From positions 11,597,892-11,661,891 of the forward strand of contig JASKMD010000006.1 of NCBI GenBank assembly GCA_030144725.1: DNA of 64,000 nucleotides, in the 5' to 3' direction. Positions within the stretch are counted from its first letter, which is position 1; each line of letters opens with the position of its first letter. The notes under the pieces are model-generated. The model was not told the DNA's origin and did no database searches. It saw only the letters and a program-made list of their open reading frames with translations. Shown here one piece after another: positions 1-10,700 of the stretch. The translations under genes and the position numbers were made by a program. This stretch comes from Haematococcus lacustris. Taxonomy: Eukaryota; Chlorophyta; Chlorophyceae; Chlamydomonadales; Haematococcaceae.

Positions 1-332
1 AGGGTTGTTGTTAGGAGGACTTGAAAAGTCAGCAACCAGGCTGTTCACACAAAGATGTTGTGTGTGATAAGGGGATGATGTTTTGTAGGTATGTGTGGTC
101 AGGCATTCAATGCCCATCGCCGTCACAATCCACCAGCGCAATAGTAGTTATTGGGCTGGTGAGCTGGGGTGTGGTGATATCCTGCTGCTCCAGTCAACTA
201 TGCGCTCCAGATGCTCCAGATGTGTGATGCTTCTGTACAGCGCTTCTGGATAAGTTCTGCGCTGCTCTTCATTACCAGCGGCCTTCTTGCGCTGCTATGT
301 GACCTTTGTTGCCTGCTGCTATGCCTCGTCAG

Positions 333-497
333 GTTGCGGCGGAGGACATGCACGTGACACTGGACGGCTTGGGGGACAAGCAAGCCCAGCTGGCTCTGGG
401 ACATGGGACCCAGACAGAGGTGGTGGTGGACCAGCTGTCAGCCAGCAGCGAGCCTGGCAGCTCCAGCAGCAGCAGCTCAGTGAAGGATGCAAAGTAA
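333..497 (+). CDS. Last exon of an unidentified gene (3' end only)
   Basis: An acceptor-like tract ending in CAG at 330-332 opens a frame of 54 codons that ends in TAA at 495-497. The peptide is hydrophilic, begins VAAEDMHVTLDGLG and ends in a serine run followed by VKDAK, as expected of a disordered C-terminus. No upstream exon could be joined with confidence in bases 1-332, so the rest of the gene probably lies left of the window or in short exons I cannot see. No family is recognised. An antisense frame overlaps it, and coding status rests only on the acceptor, the open frame and the composition. Confidence 0.4.
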   Translation, partial: VAAEDMHVTLDGLGDKQAQLALGHGTQTEVVVDQLSASSEPGSSSSSSSVKDAK

Positions 498-1751
498 GGG
501 CTGCACTCTGTTGGTGGGGCGGTCGAGTGATTCAATGCATGGGGGCCGGAGCTGACGTAGTCGTAGCAGTCCCTCGTAGTAGTCCCTAGTGAGGGAGGAG
601 GTGCTGTACGATGCATAGTTTGGCATGTGGGGTCTGGCATGGCAACATGCGGGTTATGGAAGGAGTCTGTCGAGTGTCGTGATCTTAGGGTCAGGTTGCT
701 GTGATGTGAGCCCTTGCCTTACCTAGTTGGCTGCCATGCATGGGCTGAACTTGCAGTTGGGGTGGGTGGGTGGGATAATTGGCAAAGTAGAGGGTTTGCT
801 GTATGGCGGAGGGAAGTATGCGCCACGCAGTGCAGCAGGCGCAGGAAATCCAGCACCTGTGCAAGTGATTGCGAGTGACGAGTAATGGATGAGGTTTGGT
901 GATCTGATGCAAGCTTGGCAGCTGGTGATGGAAGGATGTGGGGAGAGGGCATGCAAGCTACAATTTTTGGAGTAACCATCAGCGCATGTCATGAAAATAG
1001 TGTCAGGAGGAGACGAGCTTGAGCCTGTTGTTGGACAATGAGCATCCAGTGGTGTTGCCAGGCACCAGTGTTTCGTTTGAATCAGGGTATGAACTTGAAC
1101 CATGATGTGTCTGTTATATGGGTGTCCATTATTATGTTCGCGGATTGCTGTGTCAATATCAGACACGGCATGAAGCCAAGATGTTGTTTTTGACGGTGTA
1201 AGCTTTAAGCAAGGCGCTACAGCAGTTTCAGTTTAAAATCAAACTCATCTCACAGGAAGATGAGTCCCATCCATTGACATCATTTGTGATTGTGTAAGGA
1301 CCATAGCTAATCATGGGGTAGAGGGTTAGATGTAGTGCTCAACAACGCAGACACTATTGGGATGGAGGGACGTTTTCGCCTTTAACCCGGCATACGTGCG
1401 GATGTCATCATGCACACCTTCTCGTCCTCTTGGCCCAACCGCTGCTGCCGTGGCTTAACCACATTGTTCAGCTGCTGGCGGATGGTGAGGCATGTGCATA
1501 GCTTGAGATAGTGATGTGGGCACGCTGGGGATGAGTGAGATCTGTTACGCTCACTGAGGCAAAAGCTACGTGTCTCAACTTTTCATTGGCTATCCCATTT
1601 TGTTTTACTTCAGCACGCTGCTATTTAATGAATCTTCAAATGAACCCTAGCATCTCGCTGTAGAAGGGAAAGGGTGGGAAGTTGTCCGGACCAATGGTTG
1701 CTACCTGGCTGTCATTGCGACCGGGCTGTATGGTTGGCTGTATACGCTGTA
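498..1751. other. Intergenic stretch, no supported gene
   Basis: Only short, unconserved frames are present, the longest on the minus strand at 723-1166 (147 codons, no recognisable motif). A TGTAA, the algal polyadenylation word, occurs near 1197. Nothing else is supported. Confidence 0.5.
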
Positions 1752-2138
1752 TCGCTAGGTCATGATAGGGTGGGTTGTCGGGTCGCTCCATCTTTTTGCA
1801 CTGTGTATGGTGAGATCTTATTGCAAAGAAGAGGCCGGAACTAGACAACTTACTGTGTAGGGTGGGGGTCAGGGGTGAGGGCCAGGGCAGGACAGCCTCA
1901 GCCTCAGGAAGGGAGCAAAGGGGAGTCAGGGTAGGGCGGTAAGGGAAGGAGTAGGGCAGGCCATAGTGGTTCAGGCTATGGTGAGGGATAGTAAGGTCAG
2001 CAGCAGCAGGCCAGCAGCATTGAATCTGTGAGGTCTAAATGTGTGGCCTTGTGTGAGGATGGATGCATAAAGTCACGGGCACATAGAGTTGCTGACAAAG
2101 ACTGCTTGACAGCAGTGGCAGGGAGGAGGAAGGGCAGC
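1752..2138 (-). repeat. Interspersed repeat, inverted copy of 60366-60747
   Basis: The reverse complement of this stretch matches 60366-60747 over almost its whole length with scattered substitutions and small indels. Both copies contain the same open stretch encoding a peptide that starts SSGLFFAIRSHHTQCKKMER. The homology ends sharply near the CTAGGTCATGATAGGG side. No terminal inverted repeat is obvious. It is probably a copy of an unclassified repeat; the second copy lies in an intron. Confidence 0.75.
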
Positions 2139-2196
2139 CATGCAGCAGCACTACTCCAACCCAGGCAAGTAATGGTGGTGACTAGACCCTAGACCT

Positions 2197-2357
2197 GGAC
2201 CTGGACCTGACCCGACCTGACCTTATACCTGACCTTATACCTGACCTGACCTTATACCTGACCTGACCTGACCTGACCTGACCTGACCTGACCTGACCTG
2301 ACCTGACCTAGACCTGACCTAGACCTGACCTGACCTTATACCTGACCTGACCTGCAG
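2197..2357. repeat. CCTGA pentanucleotide satellite
   Basis: Tandem CCTGA units with interspersed CCTTATA and CTAGA variants run right up to the acceptor CAG before the Fanzor-like exon at 2358. Any more 5' exon of that gene would have to lie left of this array. Confidence 0.85.
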
Positions 2358-4446
2358 AGCGCATAGTCAAGCTGTACGCCAAGGCAGCCAGGGCCAAGCT
2401 AGGCTGGAGCGGGGAGGAGGCGCAGCTGTTCATCAGGATGGCGTGTGGGTATGGCATCAACGCCCACAGCTCGGAGCCGAAGGCCGCCACCCTGGACAAG
2501 GGCCATGTGGCGGACCTGATAGAGGAGGCCAACACGCACCGCCGCCTACTGGGCATGAAGAAGGAAGGCTCCCTGCAGGACACCCTGCCCCTGCCCTGCC
2601 GCATGCGCCATGCAGTGCATGTGTGCCGGTGGCTAGAGCGGTGGCAGCAGCCCCACACCCCCCCTGTGCCAGGGCAACCAAAGCGCGGCAAGAGGCGTGG
2701 GGTTGGTCCCCGGACCCTGACCTGCCCACCCCCCTTCACCCTCACCCCCATGGCCAGGGTGGGGGTGCACTTCATCAAGGTGGACAGCAGGGTGCTGCAT
2801 GGGGTGTGCAAGCAGTTGGGTCTAACCAAGGAACCCCGGGCAGCATTCACCTCCCAGCCAGCACTGAGCGATCACTGGGCCAGGTGGTTCAACACCAACA
2901 AGCTTCGCAACAAGGAGTTTCATTTCGAGAGGTTGGTGGACACAGATGGTGTCAGCGTGTGCGTGCACTACACGCGCCCCCTTCCCCCTCCTCCAGCCCC
3001 TCCACCTCCAGCTGCCAGCAGCAGCAGCACCAGCAGCCGCCCAAGTGCAGCAGCAGCAGCGGCTCATTCAGTGGGGCTCCCCCACATAGGCAGGGGCATA
3101 GCTGAGATGCGTGAGTTTGTGTTTGACCCAGACACACAGATTGGGGTGGGCATCGACCCCGGCGTCACCCAGGCAGTCAGCGCAGCCTCTGGGGTGTGGG
3201 ATCCAGCAACAGGCCAGCTCAAGGCAGACCAGCTGCGCCGGTGGAAGCTGACCAAGGGCGAGGTGAAGCATGCCAGCGGCCTGAACAATGCCCGCCGTGA
3301 CACCCAGCGGTGGCTAGCACCGATCAAGCCCCACCTCCAGCACCTGGCAGCAGCAAGCTCAGCCGGCACCTCCCTGGAGGCCAACCTGAAGCACATCACT
3401 GTCACCCTGGCCACCTGGGATGCGGTGTGGGAGGTGTACCTGGACCCCAAGTGGGCACGGCAGCGGCTGAGGCTGTACGGAGCCCAGGACCGGGCGCTGG
3501 AGCAGTTCTTCAACAAGGTGAGGTGGGTGGGTGGGTAGGTAGGGGTGTGGGAGGGAGGGTAAGGGACTGGGAGGTGGTGGGTTGGGCATGAAGTGAAAGA
3601 GTACTTGATTGTGCCATGCCTAACCTGGTGCCACCATGTCAGCCACCATGTGTGTGCCTCTTGTGTGCATGACTGCAGTTGGAGAGAGACATGGCGGAGC
3701 TGTCCATGAAGCGCCACAAGCGTGCCATGCAGCTGGTGGTATTCTTTGGCGCTGCTACCATTGGCACAGCAGGAGGGTGGGGTGCTGACACGGTGCTGCG
3801 TGCCTGCCGCAAGGTGGTGTGCAGGCCCAGGGGCAAAGACCAGGATGGGGGCAGGGTGGTGCTTGTGGATGAGCACCGCACCACCCGGGTCAGCTCAGCA
3901 GTGAATGGCAAGCAGCCCTGTGAGGTGGAGCTGAACACACTCAGTGCCACAAGACCCGCAGGCTGGAAGCCACCAGCAGGGCAGGTGGAACCCCGCCTGC
4001 TGCGCCCAGCCTGGAGCCAGGAGCGTGGCCAGCCAGTGCGGGGCATGATGTGGTGCCCGGTAGTGGCCCCCCGCAAGCCCCCACAGGCCCCACGCAGCAG
4101 CCAGGCAGCCACACAGCCAGCAGCCTCAGAGCCAGGGCCCAGCACTCCCCCTCCAGCCAAGCGCAGCAAGCCGGCAGCTGAGCCCACCCAGCCCACCAAG
4201 GGCAAGGGCAAGACTGCCAAGGCAAAGCCAGCACCACAGCCAGGCAGGTGGCTGGACAGGGACTGCAATGCAGCATTAAACATGCAGCGCATTGGGGAGA
4301 GCAGGTGGCGGCCGCTGGAGCTGTGCTACTGGCCAGACCAGGGAGCTCTGCCAGCCAAGGGCAAGGAGTACCCTGAATTGGGGTACAAGCGTCTGCGAGA
4401 CAAGCCACCCAAGGCCCAGCAGCAGCAGCCTGCTGAGGCACAGTAA
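2358..4446 (+). CDS. Fanzor-like (TnpB-family) RNA-guided nuclease, 5' end not found
   Basis: Two exons join in frame: 2358-3517 (donor GTGAGG) and 3679-4446 (acceptor CTGCAG). The first in-frame Met is at 2438, but the frame is open back to the acceptor at 2358, so N-terminal exons are probably missing. Three RuvC blocks are visible in order: GIDPGVTQAVS with the first Asp at codon 3155-3157; FFGAATIG followed by VDEHRTTR at 3865-3888; and LDRDCNAALNM with its Asp at 4261-4263. This order and spacing is that of Fanzor/TnpB (OrfB, Cas12 ancestor). A proline/serine-rich linker and a lysine-rich stretch sit inside the RuvC half. The zinc-finger Cys pair expected after the TSR-type motif is degenerate (KQPC instead of CxxC), so activity is uncertain. 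Family knowledge: Fanzors cut DNA guided by an RNA made from the 3' end of their own element. A LINE fragment lies directly downstream. Confidence 0.75.
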
Positions 4447-4605
4447 TGTGTGCCCCCTTTGTTGAGCTGTCATCAGCTTACAATTAGTGCATGCATTGTC
4501 ATGCCAACTCTACATCATAGCCCTCGGGTCAGGCAATAGTGTAGGTGGTAGGCGGGCTCATGTGCCATGTGCACTAGGTTTACTCCACACAGCCCATCAA
4601 CACTG
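4447..4605. other. 3' flank of the Fanzor-like gene
   Basis: Non-coding DNA between the TAA at 4444-4446 and the small inverted-repeat element. By family knowledge a Fanzor guide RNA would be transcribed from here and from the gene's 3' end, but I see no strong similarity to the 3' block at 35361-35587 and no obvious element end. Confidence 0.3.
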
Positions 4606-4709
4606 TTTGAGCCGGATCTAGTTAGTGGCTGCTAGTGGCTGATAGTGTATGCTAGTAGGTACTTCTGATCCGGCTCAAATGGAGGCCCTAGTGAGGGACA
4701 AGGGGGCTG
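4606..4709 (+). mobile_element. Small inverted-repeat (MITE-like) element
   Basis: Perfect 13-base arms, TTTGAGCCGGATC at 4606-4618 and its reverse complement at 4667-4679, flank a GTGGCTGCTA-type tandem repeat. The same arms, core and about 30 bases beyond the right arm recur in reverse orientation at 55343-55447. The right part is read as the first codons of the reverse transcriptase frame at 4649. Confidence 0.6.
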
Positions 4710-7021
4710 TCATTGTTTTCGTGTCACCACAAGTATCGCAAGCCAAACTCGAAGTCAAGCACGCACGCCAACAGTCCATGGTTCCCATTGACAAGTGGCA
4801 TCAGCATCTGCAGGCCTATTTCACAACAACCACTACGACACACGAAGCACCCGATGTGATCCCTGAGCCAGCCAGGACCAGGCAAGCTGTGCCTGCCCAT
4901 TTGCAAGCCGTCCCTCTTGGGAGAGGCAGACTTCACTCTGTCCCTGCCCCTATCACAACACATCCGCCTGCCTATGAGCTGCCCCATCTTGACAACATCA
5001 CATCCATTGTACAAGCACAACTACGTGAGCTCAACAATGACACAGCACCTGGCCTGGATGGGCTCCCAGCCCCCTTCATCAAGCACGCCCGCACAGTTGA
5101 GGAGGGTGTTACCACATACTTGTTGCTCCCTCTGCTTGCCACATGGTTTCACAGCATGATGCGCACGGGGATCATCCCAGCGGCTTGGAAGGTAGCTAGA
5201 ATCAGCCCCCTCTTCAAGGACACAGACCCCACAGACCCCAACAAGTACAGAATGCTTGCTGTGAGTAGTGTGCTGTACCGCCTGTATGCTAACGTCTTGC
5301 GGCACGTGCTGACTGCCTGGTGCATGACACACAAAGTGCTGCCAGCTGAGCAGTTTGGGTTCATCCCGGGACGCAGCACCATGCAACCCATGTTCATTCT
5401 GCGCCATCTTGTCCATGCTCAAAAGGCTAGCGCAGATGCCAAGCACCGCAAGCTTTGCACTGCCTTCATTGACTTCAAACAGGCCTATGATCACATACCT
5501 CGACAACAATTGTGGGAACACTTGCGGGTTGGGGTCAAGCTGCCACAGCCCTTGCTTGCCTGCCTGGAGGGTCTGTATAGGGATGATAGCTATGTGCTGA
5601 TAGATGGCCCCCACCGCACCCCCCCAGTGACTCCGGACCAAGGTGTCAAGCAAGGCTGCCCCATCAGCCCACTCTTGTTTGCTCTCTATGTTCACGACAT
5701 TAGTAAGGAGTTCCTGGGTCCTGTTGATGCTGTGAGAGTGCAAGGCACACCTGTCACCCACTTCATGTATGCTGATGACCTGACCCTGGTGAGCACCTCG
5801 TCCCACGGGCTGCAGCGGCTGGTCTGCCAGCTGCAAGGCTTTGCAGACAGGAAACACCTTACAGTCAATGTGGGCAAGTCAAAAGTGATGGTCTTCAATG
5901 GCAACTCACAGACTGCAGCACCTAGCATTGGGTACAAGCATGAGATCCTGCCTGTGGTGAGAGAGTTCAAGTATTTAGGCATGCACTTCAACCCCAGCGC
6001 CACCCCTGCTTTTGCTGCCACTCATATGAGGGCTGGCATGTTCCTCGCCATGCGCCAGGCGTGCAAGCGTGCCAGAGAGTATGGGGTCCTGCATGATCCA
6101 TATGCCCTGTGTCACCTCATTAGAGCGTTTGTGCTCCCCTTAGGGCTGTATGGCAGCCAGGTATGGGGCACTGCTTTCCTTGGGCATGGTGTGCAACTCT
6201 CCAACCCAGTGCAAACACGCATGCTCAGCTTTCTCAGGTTTGCTGCCAGGGTACGTAGCTCAGTGTCAGGCCTGATGGTGCTGCATGAGTTGGGGCAGCT
6301 GCCCCTCCAACTTTACTGGCTAAGGGCTGCATGCAAGTTCTGGAACACTGCCAAACTTTCCCACAGTGACCTGCTGATGAGGGTCATCAAGGCAGATGTG
6401 GAGTTAGGCAGGAGCTGTCAGGCTAGTTGGAGTGCTCAGTTCCAGCTTGCCGCCAGAGAGCTGATGGGGGGTGAGTTCACCTTGAGCCCGGACATGGTCC
6501 TAGGCACCAAGGCTATGGAAGTCAAGTGGCTCGAGAGGTGGGGGAGGCGTTGGGTTGGGTTTGAGGGAGACCCTAGACTGCCTGAGACGGTGCATCGGGA
6601 GAGATGTTCGTATGCTGCATGGTTTAAGCATGGGGACGGCATTGGCATCAATCACATGGCACCACACCTGCTTAATAGACAGCTATCTACAGAAGTCCGC
6701 ACGAGCTTGACTAGGTTCAGGCTAGGCAACAGCGGTCTGGGGGTGGAGAAGGCTCGGTTTGAGGGGGTAACTTTCATTGATCGCACATGCACCAGATGCA
6801 CAGAGGGGGTAGTGGATGACGCCATGCATTTCATCTTTGAGTGCACTGCCACGAGTTCCATCAGGGAGCAGCCGGAGTTTGCCTTGACTTTACAGAACAA
6901 CAATGAGAACTTGCATGACTTCATGTTGAGCCCATGTGCACCTTTGTTTGTGCACCTTGCTATGAAGTGCGTTTCAGAAAGTCCCGAACCCCTTGAGGGG
7001 GAGGGCGGCCTAGCAGCCTAA
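4649..7021 (+). CDS. Non-LTR retrotransposon reverse transcriptase (ORF2 fragment)
   Basis: A 790-codon intronless frame with the reverse transcriptase blocks in order: NNDTAPGLDGLP (near residue 130), FIDFKQAYDHIP (near 275), GVKQGCPISPLLF (near 332) and the catalytic YADD at residues 374-377. The C-terminus carries a zinc-knuckle-like C-x2-C-x9-H-x4-C at residues 714-732 (CTRCTEGVVDDAMHFIFEC), typical of LINE ORF2 proteins. No apurinic endonuclease domain precedes the RT, so the copy is 5'-truncated or starts inside another element. The apparent start at 4649 lies in the inverted-repeat element and is probably not a native initiator. The frame has no internal stop or shift, which suggests a young insertion. 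Two decayed relatives of its 3' end occur at 34703-34790 and 38905-39140. Confidence 0.92.
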   Translation: MLVGTSDPAQMEALVRDKGAVIVFVSPQVSQAKLEVKHARQQSMVPIDKWHQHLQAYFTTTTTTHEAPDVIPEPARTRQAVPAHLQAVPLGRGRLHSVPAPITTHPPAYELPHLDNITSIVQAQLRELNNDTAPGLDGLPAPFIKHARTVEEGVTTYLLLPLLATWFHSMMRTGIIPAAWKVARISPLFKDTDPTDPNKYRMLAVSSVLYRLYANVLRHVLTAWCMTHKVLPAEQFGFIPGRSTMQPMFILRHLVHAQKASADAKHRKLCTAFIDFKQAYDHIPRQQLWEHLRVGVKLPQPLLACLEGLYRDDSYVLIDGPHRTPPVTPDQGVKQGCPISPLLFALYVHDISKEFLGPVDAVRVQGTPVTHFMYADDLTLVSTSSHGLQRLVCQLQGFADRKHLTVNVGKSKVMVFNGNSQTAAPSIGYKHEILPVVREFKYLGMHFNPSATPAFAATHMRAGMFLAMRQACKRAREYGVLHDPYALCHLIRAFVLPLGLYGSQVWGTAFLGHGVQLSNPVQTRMLSFLRFAARVRSSVSGLMVLHELGQLPLQLYWLRAACKFWNTAKLSHSDLLMRVIKADVELGRSCQASWSAQFQLAARELMGGEFTLSPDMVLGTKAMEVKWLERWGRRWVGFEGDPRLPETVHRERCSYAAWFKHGDGIGINHMAPHLLNRQLSTEVRTSLTRFRLGNSGLGVEKARFEGVTFIDRTCTRCTEGVVDDAMHFIFECTATSSIREQPEFALTLQNNNENLHDFMLSPCAPLFVHLAMKCVSESPEPLEGEGGLAA

Positions 7022-7738
7022 CGGCTGACGGCTTAAGCGGTGTAAGCCATCTAGCAAACTCGAAGTTACGATGCGTAGCAGAACGTCCATGGCGTGGGTG
7101 AGACACGACTACCAGTCGGGGAGCTTGTCGACAGTAAGGTCTAGGTTAACCCTCACAATACTTCCAGAACGTTTACAACGCTTGCATCACTCACTTCTGA
7201 TCAACCTCCACTTTTTGCCACCACGGAGCGACGCTGAACCCAAGACATCTCATGTCGCAGAGTGCCTTTGGCCGCAACTTGAAAGCTAGGCAGCCTGGCG
7301 AACAAACCCGCTCACCCCACCTCATCGTCAGCAGCCACTATAGCTTCCACGTGCAAAGTCCAAGCTTAGTCAGGTCTGCGTCTGTGTGCATGCACCTAGG
7401 CACCCCCTCACCCTCCCTTGAGGCTGTACAGCTACCTGCCAGGTATCCTCGACCCAGACGTGGGCATGGTATGGCAGGTGCTGCCTTGGTTGCTGGTGTG
7501 GCGGGTTGGTGGCCGCCACCATCACAGGGAGTGCAGTGTTGGCATCGGCCCAGGTAGAATGGCAGGCAGTGGCAGAGTCTGCTTCTCTGCACCGCACTGG
7601 GTGGTTATGGCAGGTGGCGGCAGTGGGTGCCCTTGGCAGGCGTGTGCAGTGGGTGTCTTCCTGTGCCACTGGGTGGTTGAGAAATGGTCAAGTTATTGAG
7701 CTGGGTGGGTGGGCAGCGCCCTGGCAGTCTTGTGCAGC
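7022..7738. other. LINE 3' tail and gene-free spacer
   Basis: A TGTAA word in GGTGTAAGCC near 7039 follows the reverse transcriptase stop and could be its polyadenylation signal. The rest, up to the glutamine synthetase stop codon, holds imperfect repeats of CACTGGGTGGTT and GGCAGGTGG type. No gene is supported. Confidence 0.4.
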
Positions 7739-10700
7739 TCACTGGCGCACGCAGGTCTTCAGCAGCAGGCGGGCCACAGTGTAGGGGTCCACGTTGGCGG
7801 CAGGGCGCCGGTCCTCCAGGTAGCCTGAAGCCACAGGGGTAGCAGGGCGAGGGTCAGGCAGGGGGGTCCACAGGCGGCTAGGCAGGCAGGGGCTCAAGGC
7901 ATGGGTCAGCCAGGGGTTCATGAGCTGTTGAGTAGAGGTGAGGTGAGCCAGTTCAATGAACTGCCTGCTGTCCCTGTGACGTGTGCATTGAGGCTAATCA
8001 AGCTCCAATGTCAGCATGCTTGCACATGGCGTGGCAGCAATGAGTTGGTAAATGGGGGCTTTCACATGGAGTAGTGCTAGTAGCAGTACTAGTAGTCCAC
8101 AGGCAGCTGATGGAGTGTAAGGGAGGCGCAGTAAGGGGCATGTGAGGGGGAGTCGGGTGGCAGGCAAGGCCGGTGTGGTGAGGTGAGGTGAGGGAGCAAG
8201 GCACGCACCATAGCCCTTGAGCATGACGGGCAGGGGGATGCGGATGGAGGAGCCGCGGTCAGCCACACCGTGCTTGAACGTGTTGATGTCACAGGTCTCG
8301 TGGGCACCAGTCAGGCGTTGGTCGTTCTGCAGCCCGTACCTGGAGCAAGCAAGACCAGGGAGTGGGATGGCTGTAGCAGGCGGGGCCAAGTCACAGCAGT
8401 CAAACAGTGGCTAGGTGTGGCTGAGTCATGCCATTACAAAGGCCATGACAAGGACGCTGACTAGGCGTAGGGTGCAGCCAGGATGCTTACAGCTGCAGGG
8501 AGGTTGAGGTGTTGTACAGCAAGCAGGAGACTCTAACTCTGGCGACCGAGCGGTTATGAACAGGGTAGTGGCCTAGGTGCAGACCTGTCATGGTGTTAAA
8601 GAGCCATTAATAACACACGAATCTCAAACTCTGTCTGCTAAGTGATAATATTGAATGTAAAGTAGTGAGTCCAGGGTGACGGCAGCGCTGGCGCTGGGCC
8701 CCCAAAGGTGCAAACTGTCACAGCCATGTGACGACCATGGCGGTCTGCCTGTCCTCCCAGCCCCTGTGAGCTCCAGCTGCACCTGCTGCTCAGGAAGCCA
8801 GGGCCAGTCATGGGTGCCAGGACCACTCACTGGCTGATGTGCTCTGGGTGGGTCTTGCTCAGCTTCTCGATGGCTGCCTCGATTGCCGCCATGCCGCCCG
8901 GCACACGCATGTCAGCGGTGGAGAAGTTGGTGTGCGCCCCGGTGCCGTTCCAGTCACCCTTGACAGGCTTGGGGTGGAAGGTGGACACGATGCCATAGTT
9001 CTCACCTGCGTCACAAGAGGGTCACAGCAGCAGTCAGCCATGCCCAGACCAGCAAAGCTTACTGAGTTGGTCTGCAGGGCATGGAGCGGAGGGAAATAGG
9101 AAAGCACGGGGCAGGGGGGCGGCCAAGGCTGGCAATGTGGCAACAGACCTCTTTGTCATTCAGCATCAGATTGAGACTACTGGGCAGCAAGCTGGAGGAA
9201 GTGATGGCCAAGCAGCACGCGAGGGGTGCAGGCCATGCCTTGATGATGCTCCATGAGCTGTTGTAGCTGGGACTGTGGGAAGGGTGCCTCAGGGTGGTAT
9301 GGAGGGAGGAAGGTGGTGTGGGTGGTAAGGGCTGCTCACCCAGGCGGTGCAGCAGCCAGCGTGCCAGGTGCACCTCATCACCCAGGTCCAGGGGGCCTAC
9401 AGGGCCAATCTGGAACTCCCACTGCCCGGGCAGCACCTGGGTCATGAACACCACACCACCACACGGCTGCCTGTCAGGGCGAGGTGGTGCCTCAGCATTT
9501 AGGTCAGGGTCAGGGAGGTAGTGCCTCAGCTTTCAAGTCAGGGTCAGGGAGGTAGTGCCTCAGCATCCAGGTCAGGGTCAGGGAGGTAGTGAAGAGGTGA
9601 GAAAGACCTAGGAAGCTCTGGATGTCTGACCGGGAGCCAGAGGATGCCAGGCAGCCCTGTATAGTGCAGCCTTGTGCGTTGTGTGTGTTGTGCTTGCAGC
9701 AGTTCTATCCAGTGTATCCAGAGTTGCGTGCGGGGCACGAGTCCAGCAGTGGTGGGCAAAACAGCAAGTAATGCCTTGTTAATAGATGGTTAATCAAGGC
9801 AACACGTAAGCTTACATGGTACTAATTAACATCATGGTTTCTCAGGACAAATCTATGCCACTGTGAATGCTACTGGGCTTGCCCAGCACCATTGTCAGTG
9901 GTGGGTCTACAGCATGAGGGCAGTTGAGGGTCAGGGTGCTTGACAGCATGAGGGTGGTTCATCAGAGACATCAGTGACAACAACTGGCACACACCTCGGA
10001 GTTGATGCCAGAGATGGTGAGGCCGGCCTGCATGCAAGCCTCAAGGTGGGCCTCTGCCAGGGGGCGGCCAAACACCGACTCCGCGCCCACCCCACAATAG
10101 AAGGGGCCCTGGGGAGCGGGGTAGCCAGACTCAGGCCAGCCATACACTCGCTGGGTGCGTGAGTTCATCATGGTGTACTCCTGCTCAAACCCAAACCATG
10201 GCTGGGTGGCCTGCGGGAGCAGGAGCCAAGTGACAGTCAGCTTCGCTTGGCTTGGCTTGACAATGGGCTCACATGCAGCTGTTCCAGGTCCATGTGGGCA
10301 TGACCTGCTAGGCATCAGCTCAGCATGACACTTGGGCATGGAGTGATCGCCATTTTGGGGATGCTCACTGGGATCAGTGCAAACCCTCCAACAGCTTACC
10401 TGGACCTTCTCGTCAAACACCTCCCGCAACTTGGCACGGGTGTTGGTAGGGTGGGGGGTGCCGTCAGGAGAGAAGACTTCGCACATCACCAGCACATGGG
10501 GGGCTCCGCGAATGGGGTCTGGCACAACACGCACTGGCCTGCGGTCACAACCATCAGAACTGTGTGTGCTTACACTGACCTGCACTTAACATCACAACAT
10601 ACTGTAGTGCGTGCCTGAGGATGCAGTCAGAGTTGTTGCCCTTGGCCTGGCCTGTGGAGGAGCCGTCGTAGCTCCAGTCGGGATACGCTGTGGGGTCCAT

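Noticed and set aside
723..1166. 147-codon minus frame in the left spacer
   Set aside because: There is no family resemblance and no splice context, and other frames overlap it.
3064..3876. 270-codon antisense frame over the Fanzor-like gene
   Set aside because: A shadow of the + strand coding exon and its intron; it has no motif and crosses the intron.
2358..4446. Reading this gene as a bacterial IS605-type TnpB insertion or contaminant
   Set aside because: It has a phase-0 spliceosomal-type intron, the base composition of its neighbours and a paralogue with an NLS-like first exon in the same window, so it is resident eukaryotic DNA.
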